64,000 bases of DNA. Origin: CAVRXQ01 sp963849105. Its GTDB lineage: Bacteria > Actinomycetota > Acidimicrobiia > Acidimicrobiales > Bog-793. The notes under the pieces are model-generated. The model made no database searches. It saw only the letters and a list, made by a program, of their open reading frames with translations, and was not told the origin of the DNA. The stretch lies in the NCBI GenBank assembly GCA_963849105.1, contig CAWKGD010000003.1, forward strand, positions 897,520 to 961,519, given 5' to 3'. The translations under genes were made by a program, and so were the position numbers. Below are positions 1 to 8,868 of the stretch, piece after piece. Within the stretch, counting starts at the first letter, position 1. Each line of letters starts with the position of its first letter.

Positions 1-289
1 GCGTCGAGTACTCGGGGTGCGCGTGATCGACGTAGTAGCGCGCGCCATTGGTCAGGACCGTGTTGACGAGGTTCGTCTCGACTTCGGGCGCGGCCGCGCC
101 CTCGCGCAGAAAGCCGCGTGCGTCGCGCCCGGGAGACTCGTCTTCGAAGTCCCATCCGACGCGCCCGTTCAAATCGGCGACGTACACGTTGATCAGCATC
201 GAGGACGCGGACGTCGGGTTCGAGTCCGCGGTGCCCGTCGTGTGGACGCCGTACTCGGTCTCGATGCCACAGACCTTGGGAATAGCCAC
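1..289 (-). CDS. dop: Dop/PafA-family protein (depupylase Dop), N-terminal part
   Basis: The minus strand reads from a GTG start into a protein beginning VAIPKVCGIETEYGVHTTGT, and runs off the left edge after about 96 residues. GIETEYG is the N-terminal GxExE metal/nucleotide-binding strand of the Dop/PafA carboxylate-amine-ligase-like family, and the following segment with WDFEDESPGRDARGF is characteristic of Dop. Dop deamidates the C-terminal Gln of Pup and removes Pup from substrates. It lies 58 bases downstream of the proteasomal ATPase gene on the same strand, the usual actinobacterial arrangement; pup and proteasome core genes probably follow beyond the edge. PafA is a less likely alternative because the ARC-adjacent copy is normally Dop. 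Confidence 0.9.
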   Translation of the reverse strand, partial: MAIPKVCGIETEYGVHTTGTADSNPTSASSMLINVYVADLNGRVGWDFEDESPGRDARGFLREGAAAPEVETNLVNTVLTNGARYYVDHAHPEYST

Positions 290-347
290 TGCTGTCGACG
301 CTAGTGCGGGGTGGCCGACGCCTTGGGTCAAGCGCCGGAGCAAGTAG

Positions 348-2075
348 TTACAGGTACTGGCCGGTCCCGACCCGCTCGATCGCCCGGCCGCCGCGCTCGT
401 CGCCGCGATCGACGATCGTGCGGACGTAGACGATCCGCTCGCCCTTCTTGCCGGAGATCTTCGCCCAGTCGTCGGGGTTCGTCGTGTTCGGAAGATCCTC
501 GTTCTCCTTGTACTCCTGCTTGATGGAGGCGAGGAGGTCCGCCATGCGGATGCCCGGCGGGTCGCCGGCGATCGCTCGCTTGATGGCGAGCTTCTTTGCT
601 CGCCGGACGATGTTCTCGATCATCGCCCCCGAGGCGAAGTCCTTGAAAAAGAGGACCTCTTTGTCGCCGTTTTGGTAGGTGACTTCCAAAAAGCGGTTTT
701 CCTCGTCGGCCCGGTACATCTCAAAGACCGTCTTTTCGATCATCGCCTGGACGGCCTTTTCCGGGTCTCCACCCCCGTGACCCGCGACGTCCTCGGTGCT
801 GAGCGGCAGGTCGGGCGTCAGATATCTCGAAAAGATCTGCTGTGCGGCCGCCTCGTTCGGCCGCTCGATCTTGATTTTCACGTCCAGGCGCCCCGGACGC
901 AGGATCGCTGGGTCGATGAGGTCCTCGCGGTTCGAGGCGCCGATGACGATCACGTCGCGCAAAGCCTCGACACCGTCGATTTCGGCGAGCAGCTGCGGGA
1001 CGATCGTCGATTCCATGTCCGAGCTGATGCCTGAGCCCCGCGTGCGGAAGAGCGAGTCCATCTCGTCGAAAAAAACGATCACCGGCACGCCTTCTTCGGC
1101 CTTTTCCCGGGCGCGCTGGAAGACGAGGCGGATCTGTCGTTCGGTCTCGCCAACGTACTTGTTGAGTAGTTCCGGACCTTTGATGTTCAAGAAGTAGCTA
1201 CGGACGTTGGCGTTGCCTTTCAGTTCGCCGACCTTCTTAGCGAGCGAGTTGGCGACGGCCTTCGCGATGAGGGTCTTGCCACATCCGGGAGGTCCGTACA
1301 ACAAGATGCCCTTCGGCGCGGGCAGCTTGTGTTCGGCGAACAGCTCGCGGTGCAGATACGGGAGCTCGACCGCGTCGGTCAGTGCTTCGATCTGTTCGTC
1401 GAGGCCGCCGATGTCGTCGTAGGTGATGTCGGGAACCTCTTCCAAGACGACTTCTTCGATCTCTGGGCGCGGCAACTTTTCGAGCAACAACAACGTGCGC
1501 GGGTCCATCAGCACGTGGTCGCCGGCACGAAGGCGAGTTCCTTGCAACGCGTCGGAGATCTCCGCGACACGCTCTTCGTCGGCGCGCCCGACGATCAGCG
1601 CGCGCTTTCCGTCTTCCAAGAGGTCTTGGATCGTCACGACGTCGCCTGATTGTTCGAAGCTGCGTGCGAGGACGACGTTCAACGACTCGTTCAGGACGAC
1701 CTCGTTGCCGCGCTGCAGCGTGTCGGGGTCGATGGCCGGGTGGAGCGCGACGCGCATTTTCCTGCCGCTCGCGAAGACGTCGACGGTTCCGTCGTCGTTG
1801 ATCGTGAGGAACGTGCCGTACACGTTCGGGGCCTGGGTGAGTTTGTCGACTTCCTCGCGCAGCGCAGCGATGTTCTCTTTTGCCTGTTGGAGCGTGTACG
1901 TCAGCTTCTCGTTGTGCGAAAGCGCTTGGGCCAGCTGGCCCTTCACTTCCAAGAGGCGTTCTTCGAGGACGCGTACACGTTGGGGTGCCTCGTGCAGGCG
2001 GTGACGGAGTTCAGCGACTTCTTCTTCGGCCGCAATGGCGCGGGCTCGCAGTTCCTCCTCGGTCGGCTCCTCCAT
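348..2075 (-). CDS. arc: Proteasome-associated AAA ATPase ARC/Mpa
   Basis: This 575-residue AAA+ ATPase unfolds pupylated proteins and feeds them to the 20S proteasome. Residues about 1-80 are charged heptad sequence, the coiled coil that binds Pup; an OB-fold region follows. The AAA domain has Walker A GPPGCGKT near residue 260 and Walker B VIVFFDEMDSLF, with arginine-finger-region sequence LRPGRLD. The C terminus ends GTGQYL, a hydrophobic-Tyr-x (HbYX-like) tail used to dock on and open the proteasome gate. The start ATG is preceded by GAGGAGGATGCTCG, a strong ribosome binding site. Length and domain order match the family. It precedes dop on the same strand, so the two are probably co-transcribed. 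Confidence 0.97.
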   Translation of the reverse strand: MEEPTEEELRARAIAAEEEVAELRHRLHEAPQRVRVLEERLLEVKGQLAQALSHNEKLTYTLQQAKENIAALREEVDKLTQAPNVYGTFLTINDDGTVDVFASGRKMRVALHPAIDPDTLQRGNEVVLNESLNVVLARSFEQSGDVVTIQDLLEDGKRALIVGRADEERVAEISDALQGTRLRAGDHVLMDPRTLLLLEKLPRPEIEEVVLEEVPDITYDDIGGLDEQIEALTDAVELPYLHRELFAEHKLPAPKGILLYGPPGCGKTLIAKAVANSLAKKVGELKGNANVRSYFLNIKGPELLNKYVGETERQIRLVFQRAREKAEEGVPVIVFFDEMDSLFRTRGSGISSDMESTIVPQLLAEIDGVEALRDVIVIGASNREDLIDPAILRPGRLDVKIKIERPNEAAAQQIFSRYLTPDLPLSTEDVAGHGGGDPEKAVQAMIEKTVFEMYRADEENRFLEVTYQNGDKEVLFFKDFASGAMIENIVRRAKKLAIKRAIAGDPPGIRMADLLASIKQEYKENEDLPNTTNPDDWAKISGKKGERIVYVRTIVDRGDERGGRAIERVGTGQYL

Positions 2076-2288
2076 CGAGCATCCTCCTCACAGCACTGAC
2101 GGTTCGCGTCGGACCCTACACCGAGGTCTGTGTCGCACCGGCGCGAGTTCGCACCGGCAATGCAGGTTCGTGGCACGGGGGTGCGAGTAACGTTGACCTG
2201 CGGCATCGCGGCCGAACCGCCAGGGGGCGGCCGCCACTTCGGTACGCTGTTCTCGTCTCGCCACCTGGAGAAAGGGCGCCGTCGCGCG

Positions 2289-2525
2289 ATGAAGGTCTGG
2301 ATCGACCAGGATCTCTGCACCGGCGATGGCCTGTGCGAGGAGATCTGTCCTGCTGTGTTCACGCTGCGAGACGACGGCCTCGCCTACGTGAAGGACGGCG
2401 ACACGGTGATGGACGACCCTGGAGGTGCCCAGGGCATGGTGGTCGTACCGGATGGGCTGGACGACGCGGTGACCGAAGCGGCCGAAGAGTGCCCCGGGGA
2501 GTGCATCTTCATCGAGCAGTCGTGA
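2289..2525 (+). CDS. Small ferredoxin, single cluster with an aspartate in the ligand motif
   Basis: A 78-residue acidic ferredoxin that should carry electrons in the cytoplasm. The motif is CTGDGLCEEICP (Cys10, Asp13, Cys16, Cys20), with Cys68 in a late CPGEC. A C-x2-D-x2-C-x3-C-P pattern with a distal Cys-Pro matches Pyrococcus-type 4Fe ferredoxins, where the Asp is a cluster ligand and the extra cysteines can form a disulfide; a 3Fe-4S cluster is also possible. I chose the ATG at 2289 because the ferredoxin fold begins there; a longer frame reaches back to 2130 but has no family similarity. It is transcribed divergently from the proteasomal ATPase gene. The partner enzyme is not evident. 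Confidence 0.88.
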   Translation: MKVWIDQDLCTGDGLCEEICPAVFTLRDDGLAYVKDGDTVMDDPGGAQGMVVVPDGLDDAVTEAAEECPGECIFIEQS

Positions 2526-2552
2526 TTGACAGGCGCTCGTAAGCGTCCCGCC

Positions 2553-3485
2553 TTAGTCGCCTTCGTCGCCCTCTTCGTTCTCAGCACCTGCTGCCGCGAT
2601 CCAGCTGGCACCGTCGCCGATGACACGACGGGCCGTCGTGATGAATCCCGTGTGCGCGACCATCCGATGATCGGGGCGCACCGAACGACCGTCGATGTGC
2701 CAAGTGCGGCGCAGGACTTCGAAGGTCTCCGCGCACGCGTACGGCGCATGGGCGAGCCGATCCCGTAGCGCCGCGGTCTGGTTGATCGTCGGCAGGTAAG
2801 CAAGGAAGATCCCGCCGGGAGCGAGCGCCTGCGAGGCGTGGTCGACGACGCGCCACGGCTCTGGGAGGTCGAGGAGGATGCGGTTGAAATCCGCTCCCGC
2901 GACGCCCTCATAGATGTCGCGTGCTTCAACGGTGTAGGCGACGTCGTCGCCGAACATCTCGTGAACGTTGGAGATCGCGCGCTCGGCAAAATCGCTGCGG
3001 ATCTCATAGCCGGTGACGACACACCCGGCACGCAGCGCCGCCATCGAAAGCGCGCCCGATCCAACGCCCGCCTCGAGCACACGCGCCCCGGGATACAGAT
3101 CGGCGGCGAGCAGGATCGCTGCCAAGTCCTTCGGATAGATCACCTGGGCGCCGCGCGGCATCTTCAAGACGACGTCGGCGAGCGTCGGGCGAAAGGCGAG
3201 AAAGCGGCGCGAAGCATTCGCGTCCTTGTCTCGTCGAAGCGCCGAGACCTCAGATCCTTCGGGTCGTCCGATGACGTCGTCATGGTCGACGACACCGGCG
3301 TGCGTCTGGAACGTGCCGTGTTCGCGCAGTCGGATCAGGTAGTGGCGTCCACGGCGATCCATGAGGAGCACCCGCTCCCCTTCGCGAAATGTGTTCCCTG
3401 GGTTCGCGTCCCCCGGTCGCACGCCGTCGCGTCCGCTCAGATTAAGAACGACGACGCGCCCGCGACCCCCTGGCGCCGGAGCCAT
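2553..3485 (-). CDS. trmI: tRNA (adenine-N1)-methyltransferase, TrmI type
   Basis: Predicted to methylate A58 of tRNA using S-adenosylmethionine. An N-terminal small beta domain contains EGERVLLMDRRGRHYLI, followed by the Rossmann methyltransferase core with the SAM-binding stretch ARVLEAGVGSGALSMA and the LLDLPEPW motif (DPP-like catalytic loop) that is typical of the TrmI family. About 310 residues, normal for the family with a short disordered acidic tail (ENEEGDEGD). I chose the ATG at 3485; a TTG at 3518 would add 11 residues. The start overlaps the end of the small membrane-protein gene upstream by about 44 bases, suggesting translational coupling. Adjacency to proteasome genes is common in actinobacteria. 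Confidence 0.93.
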   Translation of the reverse strand: MAPAPGGRGRVVVLNLSGRDGVRPGDANPGNTFREGERVLLMDRRGRHYLIRLREHGTFQTHAGVVDHDDVIGRPEGSEVSALRRDKDANASRRFLAFRPTLADVVLKMPRGAQVIYPKDLAAILLAADLYPGARVLEAGVGSGALSMAALRAGCVVTGYEIRSDFAERAISNVHEMFGDDVAYTVEARDIYEGVAGADFNRILLDLPEPWRVVDHASQALAPGGIFLAYLPTINQTAALRDRLAHAPYACAETFEVLRRTWHIDGRSVRPDHRMVAHTGFITTARRVIGDGASWIAAAGAENEEGDEGD

Positions 3486-3813
3486 GCGCGAACGCGCCCC
3501 GGAATCCGAAGGCGACAAACCCGCCGAGCACCGCGATGCCCGTCACCGCGGTGAGCAGATAAGGGGCGAACGACCAGCTGCCGGCGAACGCCGATCCGGT
3601 CTCGCTCTGCAGGAGCCGCAACACGCCGACGAGGGCGGCGACGGACCCGATCGCGATCAGGATCGCGCCGAGGACGCCGAAGGCGACGCGTCGCCAGAGA
3701 TGGCGGAGCGGTTTCACCGCCTCGTCGAGCACGTAGCGACGCAAGAGCTCTTTCGCACGTTCAGCGAGCAATGCCGTGATCGCAGAGGTGATTCTCGAGG
3801 TAACTCTCCCCAT
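3442..3813 (-). CDS. Small membrane protein with two transmembrane helices (holin-X/DUF-like)
   Basis: A 123-residue protein with an amphipathic N-terminal helix (about residues 1-45) and two hydrophobic spans: FGVLGAILIAIGSVAALVGVL at about 45-67 and a second near 80-105, then a basic Ser/Arg tail. This layout resembles the actinobacterial putative holin/phage-holin-like membrane protein family, whose members are chromosomal and of unknown role. No catalytic motif is visible. It starts with ATG after a short purine-rich stretch and overlaps the downstream tRNA methyltransferase gene. Function is not assigned. Confidence 0.75.
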   Translation of the reverse strand: MGRVTSRITSAITALLAERAKELLRRYVLDEAVKPLRHLWRRVAFGVLGAILIAIGSVAALVGVLRLLQSETGSAFAGSWSFAPYLLTAVTGIAVLGGFVAFGFRGAFAHGSGARGSRARRRS

Positions 3814-4010
3814 GCGTCCTCCGCGAGAAGTCTGACCGCGCCCTTTGTCCGCGGGGCTGCGGACGATCGCAGACTATTCGAATGTCCGAGGAAAGCGGCG
3901 AAATCGTGAGGATTCGTCACCTCCGGGCTGGGCAGGACGGGTTTGCTACCGGTGAGCCGTGCCGTAGTCTCGACTGCGAATGTCGGCGCCGACTGACGGA
4001 GGCTTATGTC

Positions 4011-5144
4011 GTGACGAAACTCTCCGACCTCTTCACCGAGCACGGCCAGAGCCCGTGGATCGACGATTTGAAGCGCAGCTATGTTCGACAGGACGGCCTC
4101 GAAGATCTGATCACCGCCGGGATCAGGGGAGTGACCTCGAACCCGACGATCATGGCGAAGGCGATCGAGGCCGGAAACGACTACGACGAGCAGTTCGGCG
4201 AGCTCGTGCGCGCTGAAGTTCCGATCGAGGACGCGTACTGGGAGCTCGTGCTCGCCGATGTGACTGGCGCGCTCGACATATTGCGTCCGCTTTACGACTC
4301 TTCAAATGGCGGTGACGGATTCGTCTCTGTCGAAGTTGCACCGAGCCTGGCGCACGACACGCAAGGGACAATCGCTGCCGAGCGTTCTCTGCACAACCGC
4401 ATCGATCGTCGCAACGCGTTCGTGAAGATCCCGGCGACAAAAGAGGGTGTGCCCGCGATCGAGGATGCCGTTGGTTCCGGCCACAAAATCAACGTGACGT
4501 TGATCTTCTCCCTCGACCGCTACGAAGCGGTCATCGAGGCCTACCTGTCCGGACTGGAAACACTCGCTGCCGCGGGTGGTGACCTCGGAGACGTCGCCTC
4601 CGTCGCCTCGTTTTTCGTCAGCCGGGTCGATACCGAGATCGACCGGCGCCTTGAAGCGATCGCCGACGAGTCCCCAGACTCGCCGCGAGCGAAAAAGGCA
4701 CTCGACCTGCGCGGGACGGCAGCGCTCGCCCAGGCGCGCGTCGGCTACGCGATCTTCAAGGAACGCTTCTCATCATCTCGATGGACCGCGCTGAAGGAGA
4801 AGGGCGCGCGTGTCCAGCGGCCGCTATGGGCCTCGACGTCGACGAAAAACCCCGCGTACCCGGATCTCCTCTACGTTGACGGTTTGATCGGACCGGACAC
4901 TGTGAACACCATGCCCGATCAGACGGTCGAGGCCTTCTTGGATCACGGGACGCTCGCGCGCACCGTTGACGCAGATCCGGATGCGGCGCGCGCGACCCTC
5001 GCCGACCTGCAAGAGGTCGGTATCGACCTCGATGACGCCACGGCGCAGCTCGAGTCCGAGGGTGTCGCCGCGTTCGCCAAGTCTTTCGACGAATTGCAAG
5101 AGCGGCTTGCCCAAAAGGCCGTCACTCTGCGCTCGTCGAACTGA
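4011..5144 (+). CDS. tal: Transaldolase
   Basis: Transfers a dihydroxyacetone unit from sedoheptulose-7-phosphate to glyceraldehyde-3-phosphate in the non-oxidative pentose phosphate pathway. The 377-residue protein has the N-terminal GIRGVTSNPTIM loop, the active-site strand NAFVKIPAT with the Schiff-base lysine, and the NVTLIFSL strand, as in the actinobacterial transaldolase subgroup of about 370 residues. The GTG at 4011 is chosen because GGAGG lies eight bases upstream and the protein then begins at the family's usual TKLSDLF; the open frame extends upstream to 3882 without similarity. zwf follows 19 bases later, so the two form a pentose phosphate operon. Confidence 0.96.
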   Translation: MTKLSDLFTEHGQSPWIDDLKRSYVRQDGLEDLITAGIRGVTSNPTIMAKAIEAGNDYDEQFGELVRAEVPIEDAYWELVLADVTGALDILRPLYDSSNGGDGFVSVEVAPSLAHDTQGTIAAERSLHNRIDRRNAFVKIPATKEGVPAIEDAVGSGHKINVTLIFSLDRYEAVIEAYLSGLETLAAAGGDLGDVASVASFFVSRVDTEIDRRLEAIADESPDSPRAKKALDLRGTAALAQARVGYAIFKERFSSSRWTALKEKGARVQRPLWASTSTKNPAYPDLLYVDGLIGPDTVNTMPDQTVEAFLDHGTLARTVDADPDAARATLADLQEVGIDLDDATAQLESEGVAAFAKSFDELQERLAQKAVTLRSSN

Positions 5145-5163
5145 ACCCGAGTCGGAGGACGCG

Positions 5164-6717
5164 ATGAGCGTCTGGGACCTCACTAGTGACGACGTCGCCA
5201 TCGAGCCCGAGCTCGAGCCCGACCTACTCGACAGCGACAACGCGCGCCATCCTGCGGCGCAGGCGTTCGTCATTTTCGGCGCGACGGGTGACCTCGCGCG
5301 TCGCAAGATCCTGCCCGCGCTCGCCCGGCTCGCCACGAAGCGCGCCCTGCCCGACGATTTCATCGTTGTGGGCGTGGCGCGCTCACCGATGTCCGATGAC
5401 GAGTTCCGCCAGATCTGCGTCGAAGCGGCACCGCTCGAAGGCTCCGAAGAGTGGGAAAAGCGCGTCGCCCGGTTCTCTTATCTGGCGATCGACGGTCACG
5501 CCGGGGCGCACTATGAGCCGCTCGTTGAGCGGCTCGCTCTCTTGGACGAGACGATGGGAACACTCGGCAACAGGGTCTTTTACCTCGCGATCCCCCCGGA
5601 TCAGTTCGCCAACGTCATTCTCGGACTCGGCGAGGCCGGCTTGAACGAACCGGGAAAGGGCGGCGAGTTCTGCCGCTTGGTGATCGAGAAGCCCTTCGGT
5701 GTCGACATCGAAAGCGCCATCCAGTTGTCGAATGATGTGCACGCGCAGTTCAAAGAAGAGCAGATCTACCGGATCGATCACTACATGGGGAAGGAGACGG
5801 TCCAGAACATCCTGGCGTTCCGCTTCGCCAACGCGATCTTCGAGCCGATCTGGAACCGGCGCTACGTCGATCACGTCGAGGTCCTCGTTGCCGAGAGCAT
5901 CGGCATCGAAGGGCGGGGCGAGTTCTACGAGCACGCCGGCGCGCTGCGGGACATCGTCCAAAATCACGTCATGCAGGTGCTCGCGCTCACCCTGATGGAA
6001 CCGCCAAATGCCGTCGAAGGCAACATGATCCGCGACGAGAAGGTGAAGCTGCTGCGTTCGGTCGATGTCGTCGACGAGAAGGAGGCATTGAACCAGGTCG
6101 TGCGCGGCCAATACGGCGCCGGCTTCATCGACTCAGAGCGCGTCGTGGCCTACCGCGAGGAGCCGGGCGTCGACCCGAAGTCCGAGACCGAGACGTACGT
6201 CGCGATGCGCCTCGACGTCGACAATTGGCGGTGGGCGGGCGTGCCGGTCTTCGTCCAGACGGGCAAGCGCCTGCGCGAGCGCAAGACCGAGGTCGTGCTG
6301 GTATTCCAGCGCCCGCCGCACCTGCCGTTCCTCGGCAAACTCGCCCGTGACCTCCGCGCCGACTCGCTTACACTGCGGATCCAGCCTGACGACGGCATCT
6401 CGCTGTGTTTTGGCGCCAAGGTTCCTGGACCCTCGTTCCGGGTGCGCAACGTCTCGATGAACTTCCTCTACTCCCAGGCGTTTCCCGGTGAGACGGTCGA
6501 CGCGTACGACCGTCTGCTCCTCGACGTGATGGTTGGCGACCCGACGCTGTTCATCAGAGACGATGAAGTCCACCGCGCCTGGGAGATCGTCGCGCCGTTC
6601 CAAAAGGTCTTCGCCGAGGACGTCGCGCCGCTCGCGCCCTACCGTGCGGGGTCGTGGGGTCCAGAAGAGGCGGACGAGCTCATCCAAGCGTCGGGAAAAA
6701 GGTGGCGGGCGACCTGA
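5164..6717 (+). CDS. zwf: Glucose-6-phosphate 1-dehydrogenase
   Basis: Oxidises glucose-6-phosphate to 6-phosphogluconolactone with NADP+. The 517-residue protein has the dinucleotide-binding loop FGATGDLARRK near residue 40, the substrate-binding motif RIDHYMGKE and the EKPFG motif. ATG 5164 follows GTCGGAGGACGCG, a clear ribosome binding site, and begins the usual acidic actinobacterial leader; an upstream open frame inside tal is a shadow. It sits between tal and pgl on the same strand. The actinobacterial partner gene opcA, usually between zwf and pgl, is absent here, so the three genes are packed directly together. Confidence 0.97.
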   Translation: MSVWDLTSDDVAIEPELEPDLLDSDNARHPAAQAFVIFGATGDLARRKILPALARLATKRALPDDFIVVGVARSPMSDDEFRQICVEAAPLEGSEEWEKRVARFSYLAIDGHAGAHYEPLVERLALLDETMGTLGNRVFYLAIPPDQFANVILGLGEAGLNEPGKGGEFCRLVIEKPFGVDIESAIQLSNDVHAQFKEEQIYRIDHYMGKETVQNILAFRFANAIFEPIWNRRYVDHVEVLVAESIGIEGRGEFYEHAGALRDIVQNHVMQVLALTLMEPPNAVEGNMIRDEKVKLLRSVDVVDEKEALNQVVRGQYGAGFIDSERVVAYREEPGVDPKSETETYVAMRLDVDNWRWAGVPVFVQTGKRLRERKTEVVLVFQRPPHLPFLGKLARDLRADSLTLRIQPDDGISLCFGAKVPGPSFRVRNVSMNFLYSQAFPGETVDAYDRLLLDVMVGDPTLFIRDDEVHRAWEIVAPFQKVFAEDVAPLAPYRAGSWGPEEADELIQASGKRWRAT

Positions 6718-6736
6718 AACCGGCACCTCGCCGGAG

Positions 6737-7420
6737 ATGATCTTCGGCGAGGTGCGCGTCGTCGACGACGTACCCGAAGTGTTCGCGCAGCTCGTTTCCT
6801 CGACGCTGAAGGCGCGCGGCGCGCTGGCGACGTTCCGGCTCGGCTGTTCGGCCGGCTCATCTGGTGAGCACTGCTTCGCGCGGCTCGCGCAAGAGGATCT
6901 CGAGTGGGAACGAGTGGCGGCTTACTTCGTCGACGAGCGGTGCGTCGACCCGAACTCACCGGACTCGAACCAGAAGGTGATCGGCGACGCCCTGGGGCGA
7001 CGAAAGTCCCAACTGGCTGGTTTCTACCCGATGTCGTGCACCAAAGGCCCGGCCGTCTACGAGGCGCTCCTACGAGAAGCGGGGGGATTCGATCTCGTGC
7101 AGCTCGGCGTGGGACCCGACGGCCACACTGCCTCGCTCTTCCCTGGCGCGACGGGTCCAGCGATCGGATCCGACACGCTCGTGATCACGAACGCCGACCC
7201 GAACGGGCGCAACCCGTACCCGCGGATGACCCTCACGTATCCGGCGATCGCGACGGCGGCGGTCGTCGTGATCACGGCGATCGGCGCCGACAAGGCGCCC
7301 ATTCTTTCGGGGATCGACCGAGGGGCGGACTTTCCGGTCGCGCGGGTGCGCGCCCCGGAGGTGATCTGGCTCGCGGACCACGACGCGGCGCGTGATTTGA
7401 ACCGCCCGGCATCGGCGTGA
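6737..7420 (+). CDS. pgl: 6-phosphogluconolactonase
   Basis: Hydrolyses the lactone made by Zwf. The 227-residue protein shows the NagB/SugarP-isomerase-like fold markers: RLGCSAGSSGEHCF near the N terminus, YFVDERCVDPNSPDSN, and GGFDLVQLGVGPDGHTASLFPG, the diagnostic GxGxDGHxASLFP block of DevB-type lactonases. It starts at ATG 6737 after CGCCGGAG, nineteen bases past the zwf stop. The stop overlaps the GTG start of the next gene, so the two are translationally coupled. Confidence 0.95.
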   Translation: MIFGEVRVVDDVPEVFAQLVSSTLKARGALATFRLGCSAGSSGEHCFARLAQEDLEWERVAAYFVDERCVDPNSPDSNQKVIGDALGRRKSQLAGFYPMSCTKGPAVYEALLREAGGFDLVQLGVGPDGHTASLFPGATGPAIGSDTLVITNADPNGRNPYPRMTLTYPAIATAAVVVITAIGADKAPILSGIDRGADFPVARVRAPEVIWLADHDAARDLNRPASA

Positions 7421-8484
7421 AGCTCGAGGATCTCGACCGGCCTGCGACCGGGCCGCTCGGTGAACTCGTCGAGAGCTTCCTTGACGACGCGAAGGTCACG
7501 CATGACCGCGACCTGATCCGCGGGATCGTCTATTCGGCGCTCGACCTCGCGCTCGGGCGCGCCGGCCGGCTCGACTTGAAGATCGCTCGCGCCGCCCTCG
7601 CCGAGATGACCGAAGCCTTCGATATGTTCGCCCCGTACCGCGAGGTGCGGAAGGTGACGATCTTCGGCTCCGCGCGCACGGCACCTTCCGACCTGCACTA
7701 CGCCCTTGCCCGCGAACTCGCCCATCGCCTCGCCGAGGCGGGATGGATGGTCGTGACCGGCGCCGGACCCGGGATCATGGCGGCGGGCAACGAGGGTGCG
7801 GGTACGGAGATGGCGATCGGCGTGAATATCCGCCTGCCGAACGAAGCGGAGCCGAACCAGTGGATCGCGGAAAGCCGCAACCTCGTGGAGATGAAGTACT
7901 TCTTCACCCGCAAGTTGATGCTGATCAAAGAGTCATCCGGTTTCCTCATCCTTCCCGGCGGCTTCGGCACCCTGGACGAGTGCTTCGAGCTGTTGACGCT
8001 GCTGCAGACCGGAAAGGCCGAGCCGGCGCCGATCGTCCTCGTCGAAACGAAGGGCGAGCGTTACTGGCAGGGCTGGGAGGATTTCGTCAACGCACAGGTG
8101 TACGCCCGTGGGTTCGCCGACCCGATCGAAGGCGCGCTCTACCGGGTGACCGATGACCCCGACACCGCGGTACGCGAGCTGCTCGACTTCCACCGCAACT
8201 ACCACTCGCGTCGCTTTGTCGGAAAAGCGATGGTGATCCGGCTCCGTCAGGCACCGAGTGACGAGCAGCTCGAGGAGCTATCGGAGACGTTCGCCGACAT
8301 CTGCTCGACAAAGGGCATCTGGCGCACCGAAGCGCTCCCCGCCGAGCGGTCGTCGCATGATCACCTGGAGCTAGAACGCATCGCGCTCGAGTTCAACCTC
8401 AAGCACCACGGGCGCTTGCGTCAGCTGATCGACCGGATGAACGAGCTCGTACCGCCGAGCCCCGAAGGCCCCGTCGGGGTCTAG
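7417..8484 (+). CDS. LOG-family (TIGR00730-type) Rossmann protein
   Basis: A 355-residue protein of the LOG/lysine-decarboxylase-like family. Residues about 85-270 hold the fold: VTIFGSARTA, WMVVTGAGPGIMAAGNEGA and the signature FLILPGGFGTLDECFE (PGGxGTxxE), the nucleotide-binding and catalytic loop of cytokinin-riboside-monophosphate phosphoribohydrolases and of AMP nucleosidase-like proteins. The N-terminal 80 residues and C-terminal 90 residues are extensions beyond the minimal LOG domain of about 190 residues; the long form is common in actinobacteria and its substrate is not established. GTG 7417 overlaps the pgl stop. The next gene is convergent with a 6-base gap. Confidence 0.85.
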   Translation: MKLEDLDRPATGPLGELVESFLDDAKVTHDRDLIRGIVYSALDLALGRAGRLDLKIARAALAEMTEAFDMFAPYREVRKVTIFGSARTAPSDLHYALARELAHRLAEAGWMVVTGAGPGIMAAGNEGAGTEMAIGVNIRLPNEAEPNQWIAESRNLVEMKYFFTRKLMLIKESSGFLILPGGFGTLDECFELLTLLQTGKAEPAPIVLVETKGERYWQGWEDFVNAQVYARGFADPIEGALYRVTDDPDTAVRELLDFHRNYHSRRFVGKAMVIRLRQAPSDEQLEELSETFADICSTKGIWRTEALPAERSSHDHLELERIALEFNLKHHGRLRQLIDRMNELVPPSPEGPVGV

Positions 8485-8490
8485 GCCCGC

Positions 8491-8868
8491 CTACGGGCTC
8501 ACGCGGCCGAAGTCGTCCTCCAGTCGTTCGATGTCGTCCTCGGCGAACGAGCGACCGTGCTGGACTTCGATGAAGACGAGGTCGGTGGATCCGGTGTTCT
8601 CCATGCGATGAGCGGCCCCCATCGGGACGTCGATCGTGCTGCCGGTTTCGACGGCGATCCTTTTGCCTTCCAAGGTGGCGAGTCCCACCCCCCTGACGAC
8701 GAACCAATGCTCGGCACGGTGCTGATGGCGCTGGTAGCTGAGGCGCTTGCCCGGTAAGACGGTGATCGTCTTCACCTTGTGGTCGGCTGCGTCCTCAACG
8801 ACCGTGTAGTGACCCCACGGTCGTTCGTCGTGTTCGCGCGGATGCATCGCTCCATCATGGCTGGTCAT
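8491..8868 (-). CDS. Stand-alone cupin resembling the C-terminal domain of type II phosphomannose isomerase
   Basis: A 125-residue single-domain cupin. The sequence ERPWGHYTVVED, then HRAEHWFVVRG, then the EVQHGRSF...EDDIERLEDDFGR tail closely follow the isomerase half of bifunctional mannose-6-phosphate isomerase/GDP-mannose pyrophosphorylase, but no nucleotidyltransferase domain is attached. The metal-binding His residues of the cupin barrel are present (RHQHRAEHW). ATG 8868 is chosen because AGGAGAG lies upstream with good spacing; an internal ATG seven codons on is possible. Mannose isomerase activity is inferred and would supply mannose for the phosphatidylinositol mannosides and mannosyltransferases encoded further right. 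Confidence 0.85.
   Translation of the reverse strand: MTSHDGAMHPREHDERPWGHYTVVEDAADHKVKTITVLPGKRLSYQRHQHRAEHWFVVRGVGLATLEGKRIAVETGSTIDVPMGAAHRMENTGSTDLVFIEVQHGRSFAEDDIERLEDDFGRVSP

Noticed and set aside
1..347. Plus-strand frames over the dop start
   Set aside because: They lack family similarity, while the minus frame encodes the GxExE Dop N terminus.
8485..8498. Hairpin GCCCG-CCTA-CGGGC between convergent genes
   Set aside because: Five pairs without a T tract; too weak to call a terminator.
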